Part shown: positions 51,099-59,406 of the stretch, piece by piece
Layout of the letters: each line of letters begins with the position of its first letter
How positions within the stretch are numbered: position 1 is the stretch's first letter
Program-made: the position numbers and the translations under genes
Origin: Streptosporangium saharense
GTDB taxonomy: Bacteria; Actinomycetota; Actinomycetes; Streptosporangiales; Streptosporangiaceae
Length of the DNA: 64,000 bases
Assembly: GCF_014203715.1 (NCBI RefSeq)
Contig: NZ_JACHJP010000004.1
Location: forward strand, 434,001-498,000
Reading direction: 5' to 3'
The notes under the pieces: generated by a model
What the model was told of the DNA's origin: nothing
What the model saw: the letters and a program-made list of their open reading frames with translations, nothing else
Database searches by the model: none

Positions 51099-52625
51099 AT
51101 GACCGAGACCTTGAGCAGGAGGAACTCCTTAGGAGGAGCGAACGTCCCGGAAAAGGGCCTGGTTGGAGCTCGGTCGAGGGCCCCTCTTTTTTTCGTCACG
51201 GTTCTCTCCGCCCTGCTCTACTCCGCGTACTCTCTCGTATCATTTGCGAGGTTCAGGGCGGGCGCCTACGATCTGGTGATCTTCGATCAGGCGGTACGGT
51301 CGTATTCGCGCCTGGGGCCGCCGGTGGCCATCGTCAAAGGTGTCCACAATGATTTCGGCGCGCAGTTCTCGGTGCTGGGGGACCACTGGTCGCCCATCCT
51401 CGCCGTGCTCTCCCCGTTCTACCGGATCCATGACGGGCCGGAGACGCTGCTCGTCCTGCAGGCGATCCTGCTGGCGTCGGCGATACCGTTCCTGTGGAAG
51501 TACGCCTTCCGGGCGTTCAGCGCCAGCCCGATGGTTTCCGAGCGTGGTGCCGAGCGCATGGCGTACTGCGTCGCCATCGCCTACGCGATCTCCTGGCCTG
51601 TCGCGGAGACCGTCGCCTTCGACTTCCACGAGGCCGCCTTCGTCCCGCTGCTGACGGCTGTCCTCCTTGAGCGTCACCAGGCGAACAGGAAGTGGCACGT
51701 CCTGGTGGTGGCCTTCCTGATCCTCCAGGTCAAGGAGGACATGGGACTCCTCGTGGCCGGTCTGGGGCTGTTCTTCATGACCAGGAAAGGGGACCGCGCC
51801 TTCGGGGCGCTTTTCGTACTGATGGGCGCGGCGGCGACCTACCTGTGCACCCAGGTCCTCATTCCACATTTCGGCGGCCGATCGGACTACTACTGGGCCT
51901 ACTCGGGGTTGGGGCACAACTTCAGAGAGGCCGCCCTGCACGCTCTGACGCATCCGTTCGATGCCCTGGCGCTGCTCGCCACGCCTCCCGTCAAGGTTCA
52001 GACGGTGATTCTGCTCCTCGCCCCGCTTCTGTTCGCGTCGGTCATGTCGCCCATCACGATCTCCGTCGTTCCCCTGGTGATGGAGCGGATGCTCTCAAGC
52101 TCCTTCCCGAACTGGTGGGATTCGAAGTACCACTACAACGCCTTCATCGTGATGGTGATATTCGTCGGGGGAGTCGACGGATATCGAAGGCTGACGGCCC
52201 TCATGCCGATTTCCAGGGGCCCCGGACGACTCGGCCGCGCGGTTCTATGGTGGCCTTCCCTGGTCCTTCTGGTCAGTATCGCGATGATTCCCTTCTTCGC
52301 ATTCGGAAGGTTCTTTAGCGCGGACTTCTACGCTTCGACGCCCAGAACCGAGGCAGCCGCCGTGGCAGTGGCGGCCGTTCCCGACGATGCCCTGGTCGAA
52401 GCCGCGAACAACGTCGCCCCCGCACTTTCGAGCCGGACCCGGACGTTGTTGTGGGACAGAACCGTACGCTGGGCGCCCTGGGTGATCGCGGACGTCCAGA
52501 AAAGGGTTTTTCCGTTCCTGTCACTCGACGAGCAGACCGCGCGGGTCACCTTTCTGCTCAGAAACGGCTACAGAGTCGTTTTCTCATCGGCCGGTTACAT
52601 CGTTCTGGCCCGAACCGGGAACTGA
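51099..52625 (+). CDS. DUF2079 membrane protein
   Basis: 508 residues with about ten membrane helices and a periplasmic-type loop region. The DUF2079 core is visible: YDLVIFDQAVRSYSRLGPPVA, HNDFGAQFSVLGDHWSPILAVLSPFYR and ETVAFDFHEAAFVPLL. The fold is of the GT-C glycosyltransferase class; exact substrate unknown. Codon use is less biased than neighbours. Its last 42 bases overlap the converging helR gene. Confidence 0.82.
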   Translation: MTETLSRRNSLGGANVPEKGLVGARSRAPLFFVTVLSALLYSAYSLVSFARFRAGAYDLVIFDQAVRSYSRLGPPVAIVKGVHNDFGAQFSVLGDHWSPILAVLSPFYRIHDGPETLLVLQAILLASAIPFLWKYAFRAFSASPMVSERGAERMAYCVAIAYAISWPVAETVAFDFHEAAFVPLLTAVLLERHQANRKWHVLVVAFLILQVKEDMGLLVAGLGLFFMTRKGDRAFGALFVLMGAAATYLCTQVLIPHFGGRSDYYWAYSGLGHNFREAALHALTHPFDALALLATPPVKVQTVILLLAPLLFASVMSPITISVVPLVMERMLSSSFPNWWDSKYHYNAFIVMVIFVGGVDGYRRLTALMPISRGPGRLGRAVLWWPSLVLLVSIAMIPFFAFGRFFSADFYASTPRTEAAAVAVAAVPDDALVEAANNVAPALSSRTRTLLWDRTVRWAPWVIADVQKRVFPFLSLDEQTARVTFLLRNGYRVVFSSAGYIVLARTGN

Positions 52626-54950
52626 CCATCCGGTGAGGATGACCAGGCGCTGAGTTGCTCGGGTCATGGCGACGTAGCGGTCCACGGCGCCCTCTGTGCC
52701 TTCGCCGTACCTCTCGGGATCGACGAGGACGACCAGGTCGAACTCCAGGCCCTTGGCCAGTTCTGGGGTGAGGGAGCGGATTCGGGGGGTTTCCTGGAAG
52801 GTGGGGTGGCCGATGACGCAGGCGACTCCTTCGGCGTGCTCGGTGAGCCAGGTGTCGAGGATCGTGTCCAGGTCGGAGACGGGGCCGTGCAGGACGGGGA
52901 TACCGCTGGTGCGGATGGACGTCGGCACGTTGGCGTCCGGGAGGACGGCCCGGATGACCGGTTCGGCCTCGGCCATGACCTCCTCGGGGGTGCGGTAGTT
53001 GACGCTCAGGGCGGCCAGGGTGATCTGGTCGAGCCCGACGCGTTCGAGCCGTTCCTGCCACGACTCGGTGAAGCCGTGCCTGGCCTGGGCGCGGTCGCCG
53101 ACGATGGTGAAGCTGCGGGACGGGCAGCGCGACAGCAGCATCTGCCACTCGGCGTCGGTCAGCTCCTGGGCCTCGTCCACGACGATGTGCGCGAACGGCC
53201 CGGCCAGCGGGTCGGACTCGGCGCCGGGGAGCACGGTCTCGTCGACCAGGGAGTTGCGCATGTCCTCCCCGCGCAGCATCGTCACCAGCCCCTCGCCGTC
53301 AGGGTCGGCCTCGATCAGGTTGTCCACGACCCGCGACATGCGTTCGCGCTGGGCGGCGATGGCGGCCGCCTGCCGACGCCTGTGCCGCGCCGCCTCGGGG
53401 TCGCCGAGCCGTTGGCGTGCCGCGTCCAGGAGCGGCAGGTCGGAAACCGTCCAGGCCTGGGCGTTCTCGCGCTGGAGCCTGCGGATGTCGTCGCGACTGA
53501 GCCAGGGGGCGCACAACCGTAGGTAGGCGGGCACCGTCCAGAGGTCCCCGACGAGGTCGGTCGCCTCAAGCAGCGGCCACGCGCGGTTGAAGGCCGTCAC
53601 CAGCTCCCGGTTGCGCGTCAGCGACCTGCGGAGCAGGTGGGCGGGAGCCTCCTCGTCGCCGTGCTTGTCCACCAGGATCGTGAGCAGCTCGTCCCAGATC
53701 TGGCCGCGCGCCTCGTTGTGCGGGGTCCCGGGATCCGGTACGGCGAACGCCTCGGCCCAGTCGTCGGGACCCAGCCAGATGTCCGACCAGTGGGTCGTGA
53801 CCGTCATCCCCTCGGTCGGCGGGTTCTCGTAGAACCTGACGGCCTTGTCGATCGCCCTCACCAGGTCGGCGGACGACTTCAGCCTCGCCACCTCGGGATC
53901 GGCCTCGACCGCCGCCGCACCTCCCTCGGGGACGAGGTCACGCAGGGTGCACAGCCGTACGCCCTCCTCGCCGAGGCTCGGCAGGACGTCGGCGACATAG
54001 GCGAGGTACGGCTGGTGCGGACCGACGAACAGCACACCGCCCCGGTTGTGCCCGAGCCGGGGATCGGAGTAGAGGAGATAGGCCGAGCGGTGCAGCGCGA
54101 CGACCGTCTTGCCCGTGCCGGGACCGCCGTCCACGACGAGGGCGCCACGGGAGCCCGCGCGGATGATGGCGTCCTGGTCGGCCTGGATGGTGCCGAGCAC
54201 GTCCCGCATCCTGGCCGACCGGTTGCTCCCCAGGCTGGCGATGAAGGCCGACTGGTCGTCGAGCGCGGCGTGCCCCTCGAACCCCTCCTGGGTGAAGACC
54301 TCGTCCCAGTAGTCACTGATCCGGCCCCGGGTCCAGCGATACCTGCGGCGGCTCGCGAGCCCCATCGGGTTGGCGTGGGTGGCGCCGAAGAACGGTTCCG
54401 CCGCCGGGGAACGCCAGTCGAGCAGCAGCCGACGCCCCTCGCTGTCGGTGAGACCGAGCCGCCCGATGTAGACGGGTTCGGGGTCGTCCTGCCCGACCAT
54501 GTGCCCGAGGCACAGGTCCAGACCGAAGCGGCGCAGGGTGCGCAGGCGGGCGGTCAACTGGTGGACCTGCATGTCCCGGTCCATCGCCTGGCGTCCCGCG
54601 CCTCCCGGCGCCCTGAGCTCGGCGTCGAGACGGTCGGACAGGTCGGCGATCGACAGTTCGAGGCTCTCGGCGATGGCCGCGAAGTGCCGTTCGTCACGGG
54701 CGATCAGCGCCGGGTCGGCCTTGGCGGCGAGACGCTCGGGCAGGTCGAACGCGCTGGTGCTCCGGGAGTTCACGTCTGTTCCGATCTGAGGGCCTTTGGC
54801 GGTGCGGCGGTTGGAGAGATCGGAGGCGTTGGTGCTCCGGGAGTTCACGTCGTTTCCGATCTGGCAGGTGGGGCGGTCGGTGCTGGTGCTCCGGGAGGCC
54901 GGGTGGCGGCTGGCGAGGCCGGACGTGCTGGGCGGTTCCGGATGGTTCAC
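52584..54950 (-). CDS. helR: HelR-type RNA polymerase recycling helicase (rifamycin resistance)
   Basis: 788 residues, UvrD/HelD superfamily. Motor motifs: Walker A VVDGGPGTGKTVVALHRSAYLLY (about 255-277), Walker B HIVVDEAQELTDAEWQ (about 590) and GDRAQARHGFTE, plus VDRYVAMTRATQRLVIL (motif VI). HelR removes rifamycins and stalled complexes from RNA polymerase and is induced through RAE elements. It overlaps the rifamycin glycosyltransferase gene (ATGA) and both lie behind an RAE at 56351. The first ~80 residues carry an added repeat: two 25-residue units starting QIGNDVNSRST and QIGTDVNSRST (residues 30-54 and 55-79). The rest is typical in length. Confidence 0.9.
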   Translation of the reverse strand: MNHPEPPSTSGLASRHPASRSTSTDRPTCQIGNDVNSRSTNASDLSNRRTAKGPQIGTDVNSRSTSAFDLPERLAAKADPALIARDERHFAAIAESLELSIADLSDRLDAELRAPGGAGRQAMDRDMQVHQLTARLRTLRRFGLDLCLGHMVGQDDPEPVYIGRLGLTDSEGRRLLLDWRSPAAEPFFGATHANPMGLASRRRYRWTRGRISDYWDEVFTQEGFEGHAALDDQSAFIASLGSNRSARMRDVLGTIQADQDAIIRAGSRGALVVDGGPGTGKTVVALHRSAYLLYSDPRLGHNRGGVLFVGPHQPYLAYVADVLPSLGEEGVRLCTLRDLVPEGGAAAVEADPEVARLKSSADLVRAIDKAVRFYENPPTEGMTVTTHWSDIWLGPDDWAEAFAVPDPGTPHNEARGQIWDELLTILVDKHGDEEAPAHLLRRSLTRNRELVTAFNRAWPLLEATDLVGDLWTVPAYLRLCAPWLSRDDIRRLQRENAQAWTVSDLPLLDAARQRLGDPEAARHRRRQAAAIAAQRERMSRVVDNLIEADPDGEGLVTMLRGEDMRNSLVDETVLPGAESDPLAGPFAHIVVDEAQELTDAEWQMLLSRCPSRSFTIVGDRAQARHGFTESWQERLERVGLDQITLAALSVNYRTPEEVMAEAEPVIRAVLPDANVPTSIRTSGIPVLHGPVSDLDTILDTWLTEHAEGVACVIGHPTFQETPRIRSLTPELAKGLEFDLVVLVDPERYGEGTEGAVDRYVAMTRATQRLVILTGWSVPGSGQNDVTGR
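54763..54900 (-). repeat. Tandem repeats in the 5' end of helR
   Basis: Two units of about 66-75 bases encode the repeated 25-residue segment of HelR. The core GGTGCTCCGGGAG (plus strand) occurs three times, at about 54767, 54832 and 54887. Recent in-frame duplication is likely. Confidence 0.65.
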
Positions 54951-56293
54951 GGCCTCTGCCCACCGATCACGTTCCCGCCACTCAAGCCTTTGTCGCTCAT
55001 GTTCCCGCCGCTCGTGTTTTCGCTGCTCATATTCCCGCTGGTCGCGTTCCCGCTGTTCGTGCTCTCGCCGGACGTGTCCCCACCGATCATGTCGAGCAGC
55101 AGTTGGGCGGCGACCGCCGTACCGTCAACGCGGATCGCACCGGCCACCGCCGTCGCCCGCGCCCGCGTCCCGGAGGTCAGCGCGCTCCCGAGCGCGGCCG
55201 ACAGGGACTCCGCGGTCGGGACCGGACCGTCATGTGCCACGCCGATGCCCAGCTCGGCCACCCTGCCCGCCCAGTACGGCTGGTCCGCCGCCTGGGGTAC
55301 GACCACCTGGGGCGTACCGGCTCTGGTGGCCGTGGTTGTGGTGCCCGCGCCGCCGTGGTGCACGACGGCGGCGACCCGGCCGAACAGCGCCTGCTGGTTG
55401 ACCTCGCCGACGACGAAACAGTCGTCCCGGCCGTCGATCGGGTCCAGGTCGGCCCAGCCACGGGCGACGATCACCCGGTGCCCCTGGGCACGGACCGCCT
55501 CCACGACCGCCTTCGCCACGTTTTCCGCGGCGTGCATGAGCATGCTGCCGAAACCCACGTAGACCGGTGGCGTACCCGCATCGAGGAACGTCGTCAGCTC
55601 GGCCGGGAGCGGGCGTTCGTCGGGCAGGATCCACGCGCCGGTCTGCACGACGTCGCGCTCCGGCGTCTCCCGCCACGGGTCCAGGACCGGGTCCGTCGCC
55701 AGCCACGGCCGCTCGCCGACCACGTAACCGCGGACGTCGTCAACCGGTGGCAGCCCGGCCGACACCCGGTTGACGTTGAGCGCCTCGCCGAACAGGGCGT
55801 TGATGCTCTCGGCGTCCAGGTCCCACAACACCCGCCTGTCGGTCACCCCCGGTGGGAACGGCCTGCCCGGATAGGCCAGCGGCGCGTGGTACGGCGAAGG
55901 CAGGGTGACCTGCTGGAAGGTCACGGAGACCGAGGGGACGCCCAGCCTCTCGGCCACCGACAGCGCGCCCGCGGCGGCGGGCATCATGCCGGTCGCCACC
56001 AGCGCGTCACACCCCTCGGCCGCCTCGGTGAGCACGTCGAACTGACCGGCAATCACCTCGGCCGCGCGCTGGGGCAGGCCACCTCCCGACTGTGGCGCCG
56101 TGGCTGCCAGCGCACGGGCCGACCGGCCGACCGGCACCAGTGGCACGCCGACCCCGGCCAGCCGTCGCGCGAAGTCCTCGTCCGGCGGCGCGCACACCCG
56201 GACCTCCACATCGAGCTCCCGTAGCCGCACCGCGAGCGCCACCAGTGGTTCGACGTCCCCGCGCGAGCCGTACGTCGACAACACCACACGCAT
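54947..56293 (-). CDS. rgt: Rifamycin-type glycosyltransferase (GT1)
   Basis: About 448 residues from ATG 56293. GT1 family with the opening MRVVLSTYGSRGDVEPLVALA and the nucleotide-sugar site VVHHGGAGTTTTATRAGTPQVVVPQAADQPYW (about 340-375). It resembles RGT enzymes that inactivate rifampin by O-glycosylation. The RAE upstream and coupled helR gene downstream support this. The last ~45 residues are an added Ser/Gly/Asn-rich tail with repeats (GESTNSGNATSGN, SENTSGGN, LSGGN), not part of the catalytic fold. Confidence 0.85.
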   Translation of the reverse strand: MRVVLSTYGSRGDVEPLVALAVRLRELDVEVRVCAPPDEDFARRLAGVGVPLVPVGRSARALAATAPQSGGGLPQRAAEVIAGQFDVLTEAAEGCDALVATGMMPAAAGALSVAERLGVPSVSVTFQQVTLPSPYHAPLAYPGRPFPPGVTDRRVLWDLDAESINALFGEALNVNRVSAGLPPVDDVRGYVVGERPWLATDPVLDPWRETPERDVVQTGAWILPDERPLPAELTTFLDAGTPPVYVGFGSMLMHAAENVAKAVVEAVRAQGHRVIVARGWADLDPIDGRDDCFVVGEVNQQALFGRVAAVVHHGGAGTTTTATRAGTPQVVVPQAADQPYWAGRVAELGIGVAHDGPVPTAESLSAALGSALTSGTRARATAVAGAIRVDGTAVAAQLLLDMIGGDTSGESTNSGNATSGNMSSENTSGGNMSDKGLSGGNVIGGQRP

Positions 56294-56350
56294 TCCGCGT
56301 CCCCCGTTTTCGCAGATCCTGGCCTCGGCCGACGATTCTGCGCCATCCCC

Positions 56351-56370
56351 GGGGCCTTGTGGCAAGCCCC
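56351..56370 (-). promoter_or_regulatory. Rifamycin-associated element (RAE)
   Basis: Minus-strand sequence GGGGCTTGCCACAAGGCCCC. The published RAE is GGGGCTTGCGGCAAGGCCC; 17 of 19 positions match and the two-arm symmetry is kept. TATAGC (56383-56378) just upstream, with TTCGCC 17 bases before it, could be the promoter, which places the RAE at the transcription start. It should make rgt and helR inducible by rifamycins. Confidence 0.9.
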
Positions 56371-56398
56371 CCTGTGCGCTATACGTTAAGAGTGGAAA

Positions 56399-56418
56399 GG
56401 GGCGAAGGCCCCGTTTTT
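56399..56418. terminator. Short GC hairpin with T run
   Basis: GGGGC-GAAG-GCCCC followed by GTTTTT on the plus strand (CTTC loop on the minus strand, with a shorter T run). It separates the inositol-phosphate synthase gene from the RAE promoter. Confidence 0.5.
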
Positions 56419-56436
56419 CGTTCCCGGGTCGGGGCT

Positions 56437-57375
56437 CTAGACCGAGGGCGGAGATTTGAGCAGCGACGCCGCCTCCGGAAGATAGCCGCCGCGGCGTTGC
56501 CGTAGTCCGTATGCCGCGATGCGGACCAGATCGACGATCACTCCGGCGCCGCCGCTGGGGTCGTGCACCTTCAGTTTCAGGTCCAGGCTGACCGACGTCC
56601 CGCCCCACGCCTGAGCCTCGATGTTGATGTGCGCAACCTTGTGCGACCCCAGGTGCGGCAGGTATCCGAGCGGGGCCAGCTCCACCCGGCCCGCCGTGTT
56701 CAGGGCGTTGAGCTTGGACTCCATCTTGGTGTTGTCGTTCTCGACCAGGTTGCGGAAGTCCTCGGTGCCGCCCAGATTGACCTGGTAAGAGCTGGTCAGG
56801 GTGAGACCGCGCTCCTCCAGCAGCCGCAGCAGGGCGTGGTGCACGACCGAGGTGCCGAACTGGCTGGCCAGGTCGTCCCCCAGCAGGGGCAGCCCGGCCG
56901 CGACGAACCGGTCAAGCCATCGTGGGTCGCGGGCCACCGTGTCCGAGGTGATGTTGACGAACGCCGCGCCCGCCCGCAGCGCCGCCTCGGCGTAGGCGCT
57001 CGCCGTCTCCTGCCTGCCGCTGGGCGCCGCGTAGAGCACCACCTCGGCCCCGGCGAGGTCCTCGGCCACCCGCTCAATCTCGGTGGCGTCGGTGAGGCCG
57101 CGCCGTACCGTAACGCCTGATGGTGGCAGGTCGTCGGTGATCCGCGGGAAGTTGTTGGGCGGCGCGAAGATCGCCTCGCTGAGGTCCTTCCCGACCTTCT
57201 CCGGCGACATGGCGAACGCCGTCACGACGTCGATGTCACCGACGCCCATCCCGCCGAGCTCCGGATGACGGACCCCGACCAGGCTCCCCGTGCTCTGACA
57301 CAGAGCCATCCCCTGGACCAGCGCGGACACGTTATTCCCGACGCCGACAAGTGCGACTTTCGCCCGCTTGATCAC
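56437..57375 (-). CDS. ino1: Inositol-3-phosphate synthase family protein
   Basis: About 312 residues from GTG 57375. The NAD site VALVGVGNNVSALVQGM opens the protein; SSYQVNLGGTEDFRNLVE and KMESKLNALN with SHKVAHINIEAQAWGG are the signature of actinobacterial Ino1, which makes inositol-1-phosphate for phosphatidylinositol and mycothiol. I chose GTG 57375 because members begin a few residues before VALVGVGN and TACCCT lies 7 bases upstream, fitting a leaderless start. GTG 57414 would overlap the stop of the preceding regulator gene and is an alternative. Confidence 0.85.
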   Translation of the reverse strand: MIKRAKVALVGVGNNVSALVQGMALCQSTGSLVGVRHPELGGMGVGDIDVVTAFAMSPEKVGKDLSEAIFAPPNNFPRITDDLPPSGVTVRRGLTDATEIERVAEDLAGAEVVLYAAPSGRQETASAYAEAALRAGAAFVNITSDTVARDPRWLDRFVAAGLPLLGDDLASQFGTSVVHHALLRLLEERGLTLTSSYQVNLGGTEDFRNLVENDNTKMESKLNALNTAGRVELAPLGYLPHLGSHKVAHINIEAQAWGGTSVSLDLKLKVHDPSGGAGVIVDLVRIAAYGLRQRRGGYLPEAASLLKSPPSV

Positions 57376-57410
57376 AATTTCAGGGTACGGCAGCGCTGTC
57401 CCAGACGGTG

Positions 57411-58058
57411 TCACGCCTTGTTCAGGTAGGTGAGGACGGCCTGGACTCGGCGGTTGTGGTGGTCGTCATTGTTGATGCCTAGCTTGTCGAACATCGTGGT
57501 TGTGTATTTGCTGATGGCGCTCTCGCTGAGGAACAGGCGTTGGCCGATTGCCTGGTTGGACAGGCCCTCGGCCATGAGGGCGAGGACCGCGTGTTCGCGT
57601 TCGGTGAGGCCGTCGAGCCGTCTGTTCGAGGAGCCGCTGGAGAGCAGTTTGGTGATGACGGCCGGGTCCATGGCGGTTCCGCCCCTGGCGACGCGTTCCA
57701 GGGCGTCGGCGAACTGGTCGGCGTCGAACACGCTCTCCTTGAGGAGATAGCCGACACCCCCGGCGCCGTCGGCCAGGAGTTCGCGGGCGTAGAGCTGCTC
57801 GACGTGCTGGGAGAGGATCAGAACCGGCAGTCCGGGCACCTCGCGGCGGGCGGCGAGGGCCGCCTTCAGGCCCTCGTCCGACTGGGTGGGCGGCATGCGG
57901 ACATCGACGACGGAGACGTCAGGCCGCCACTTCAGCAGCGCGTCGAGCGTCTCGGGGCCGGTCGTCGCCGTCGCCACCACCTCGTGCCCGTACGCCGCGA
58001 GGAGGCGGATCATCCCGTCACGCAGGAGGTAGAGGTCCTCGGCTACAACGATTCGCAT
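57411..58058 (-). CDS. Two-component response regulator, NarL/LuxR family
   Basis: 215 residues. Receiver domain with VVAEDLYLLRDGMIRLL, the phosphorylated Asp in WRPDVSVVDVRMPPT, and Lys in GVGYLLKESVF. LuxR-type HTH at the C-terminus: LTEREHAVLALMAEGLSNQAIGQRLFLSESAISKYTTTMFDKLGI. Its start lies inside the end of the kinase gene (16-base overlap), so both are made together. Confidence 0.93.
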   Translation of the reverse strand: MRIVVAEDLYLLRDGMIRLLAAYGHEVVATATTGPETLDALLKWRPDVSVVDVRMPPTQSDEGLKAALAARREVPGLPVLILSQHVEQLYARELLADGAGGVGYLLKESVFDADQFADALERVARGGTAMDPAVITKLLSSGSSNRRLDGLTEREHAVLALMAEGLSNQAIGQRLFLSESAISKYTTTMFDKLGINNDDHHNRRVQAVLTYLNKA

Positions 58059-59302
58059 GGCACCATCATCCTCACGTGGGTCGGGCCGCCCTTCGGACTG
58101 GTGACCTCCAGGGTGCCGTCGAAGACGGCAAGGCGGCGGCGCAGGCCGTCGAGGCCGCCTCCGGTCCGCATGTCGGCCCCGCCCCGGCCGTCGTCCTCGA
58201 CCTCGACGACGACGCCGGTCTCGTCCCGGACGACGGAGACGTGTGCCCGGGTCGCGCGGGCGTGCTTGGCCGCGTTGGTGAGCAGTTCGGCGACCCCGAA
58301 GTACAGGGCGGACTCGATCGGCGGATCCAGGTTCAGCCGTTCTTCGGCGCTGACCGCCGTTTCGAGCTGACTGTCCAGGGCGAGGGCGCGGACGGCGTCC
58401 ACGAGCCCCCGCTCGGTCAGCACCGGTGGGTTGATGCCCCTGACCAGGTCGCGCAGCTCGGTCAGGGACGTGGCGGCACCGGCCCGCGCCTCCCGCAGCA
58501 GCTCGGCGGCCTGGTCGGGGTCGGTCCGCATCAGCCTCTCCACGGTCGCCAGCGACATCCCGAGCGCGACCAGGCGTGCCTGCGCCCCGTCGTGCAGGTC
58601 CCGCTCGATCCTGCGGATCTCGGCGGCCTGCGCGACCGTGGTGTCCGCGCGCTGGGCCGTCAGCTCGTCGATCCGCTCGCCCAGCGCCATCGCGGGCGAG
58701 GGCCTCAGGAAGCGGGCCGCCACCGGCTCGATGATCCTCCAGGCGTACGGCGCGCAGCCCACGGCCACGACCGCGCAGAGCACCCCGGCGAGACGCGCGA
58801 CGGGCGACGGCTGGAGGAGGCCGAGGACCGCTCCCGCGACCCCGGCCGGGGGGACGGCGGCGACCACGCCCGCGGTGAACGGAATGATCCCCACGAACCG
58901 CAGGTCACGCCGGTTCGCGGGGTCACTCCACCGCAGCCGCCACCTCTGGTCCATGAGGGCGTCGCGGCTGGTGCGCTCGTAGGAGTGGCCGTTCCACCAG
59001 TAGCCGGTGGACAGCCGCGTCACCGGCCCCGGCTCCCGGTAGCCACCGGGGATGACGGTCCCCGTCCACTTCTCGACGAGGGAGCGGACCATCTGGCAGA
59101 CCGGGCGGATCAGGGCGATCGTGCCGATGGACGCCCACAGGAACGGGACGATCCACGACCACCGGTCTCCGTGCCACCACCAGATCCACAGCACCACGCC
59201 CGCCGCCCACACGGCCGGGACCAGCAGGCTGACGCCCGTCACGACGCACGCCCGTACGAACCCGACACCCGCCCGCGCCAACCACGAACCCCGCCAACCC
59301 AT
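58043..59302 (-). CDS. Two-component sensor histidine kinase, NarL partner
   Basis: About 419 residues from ATG 59302 (GAAGGA upstream). Four membrane helices: two near residues 15-65 and two near 135-190. Then the HisKA_3 domain RIERDLHDGAQARLVALGM with phospho-His in HDGAQ, and an ATPase end with ELLTNAAKHARATRAHVSV and VEDDGRGGADMRTGGGLDGLRRR. The pair resembles DesK/NarX-like cell-envelope sensors. A terminator lies upstream, so it has its own promoter at about 59303-59350. Confidence 0.92.
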   Translation of the reverse strand: MGWRGSWLARAGVGFVRACVVTGVSLLVPAVWAAGVVLWIWWWHGDRWSWIVPFLWASIGTIALIRPVCQMVRSLVEKWTGTVIPGGYREPGPVTRLSTGYWWNGHSYERTSRDALMDQRWRLRWSDPANRRDLRFVGIIPFTAGVVAAVPPAGVAGAVLGLLQPSPVARLAGVLCAVVAVGCAPYAWRIIEPVAARFLRPSPAMALGERIDELTAQRADTTVAQAAEIRRIERDLHDGAQARLVALGMSLATVERLMRTDPDQAAELLREARAGAATSLTELRDLVRGINPPVLTERGLVDAVRALALDSQLETAVSAEERLNLDPPIESALYFGVAELLTNAAKHARATRAHVSVVRDETGVVVEVEDDGRGGADMRTGGGLDGLRRRLAVFDGTLEVTSPKGGPTHVRMMVPCESL

Positions 59303-59354
59303 GACTTTTCCTTCTTTTCCTCCGGTGCTCTCACTGTGCACCGTGCGGGGTGCG

Positions 59355-59384
59355 CGAGGGAGTGGGCCTGACCCCACTCCCTCG
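59355..59384 (-). terminator. Hairpin after the ECF operon
   Basis: CGAGGGAGTGGG (59355-59366) and CCCACTCCCTCG (59373-59384) form a perfect 12-base stem with a 6-base loop, just past the end of the minus-strand gene ending at 59407. Confidence 0.8.
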
Positions 59385-59406
59385 TACGTCCAGACCGATA
59401 CTAGGT

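Noticed and set aside
51099..51199. Minus-strand gene 50765-51199
   Set aside because: It runs antisense over the DUF2079 start and across the long hairpin, and has no conserved features.
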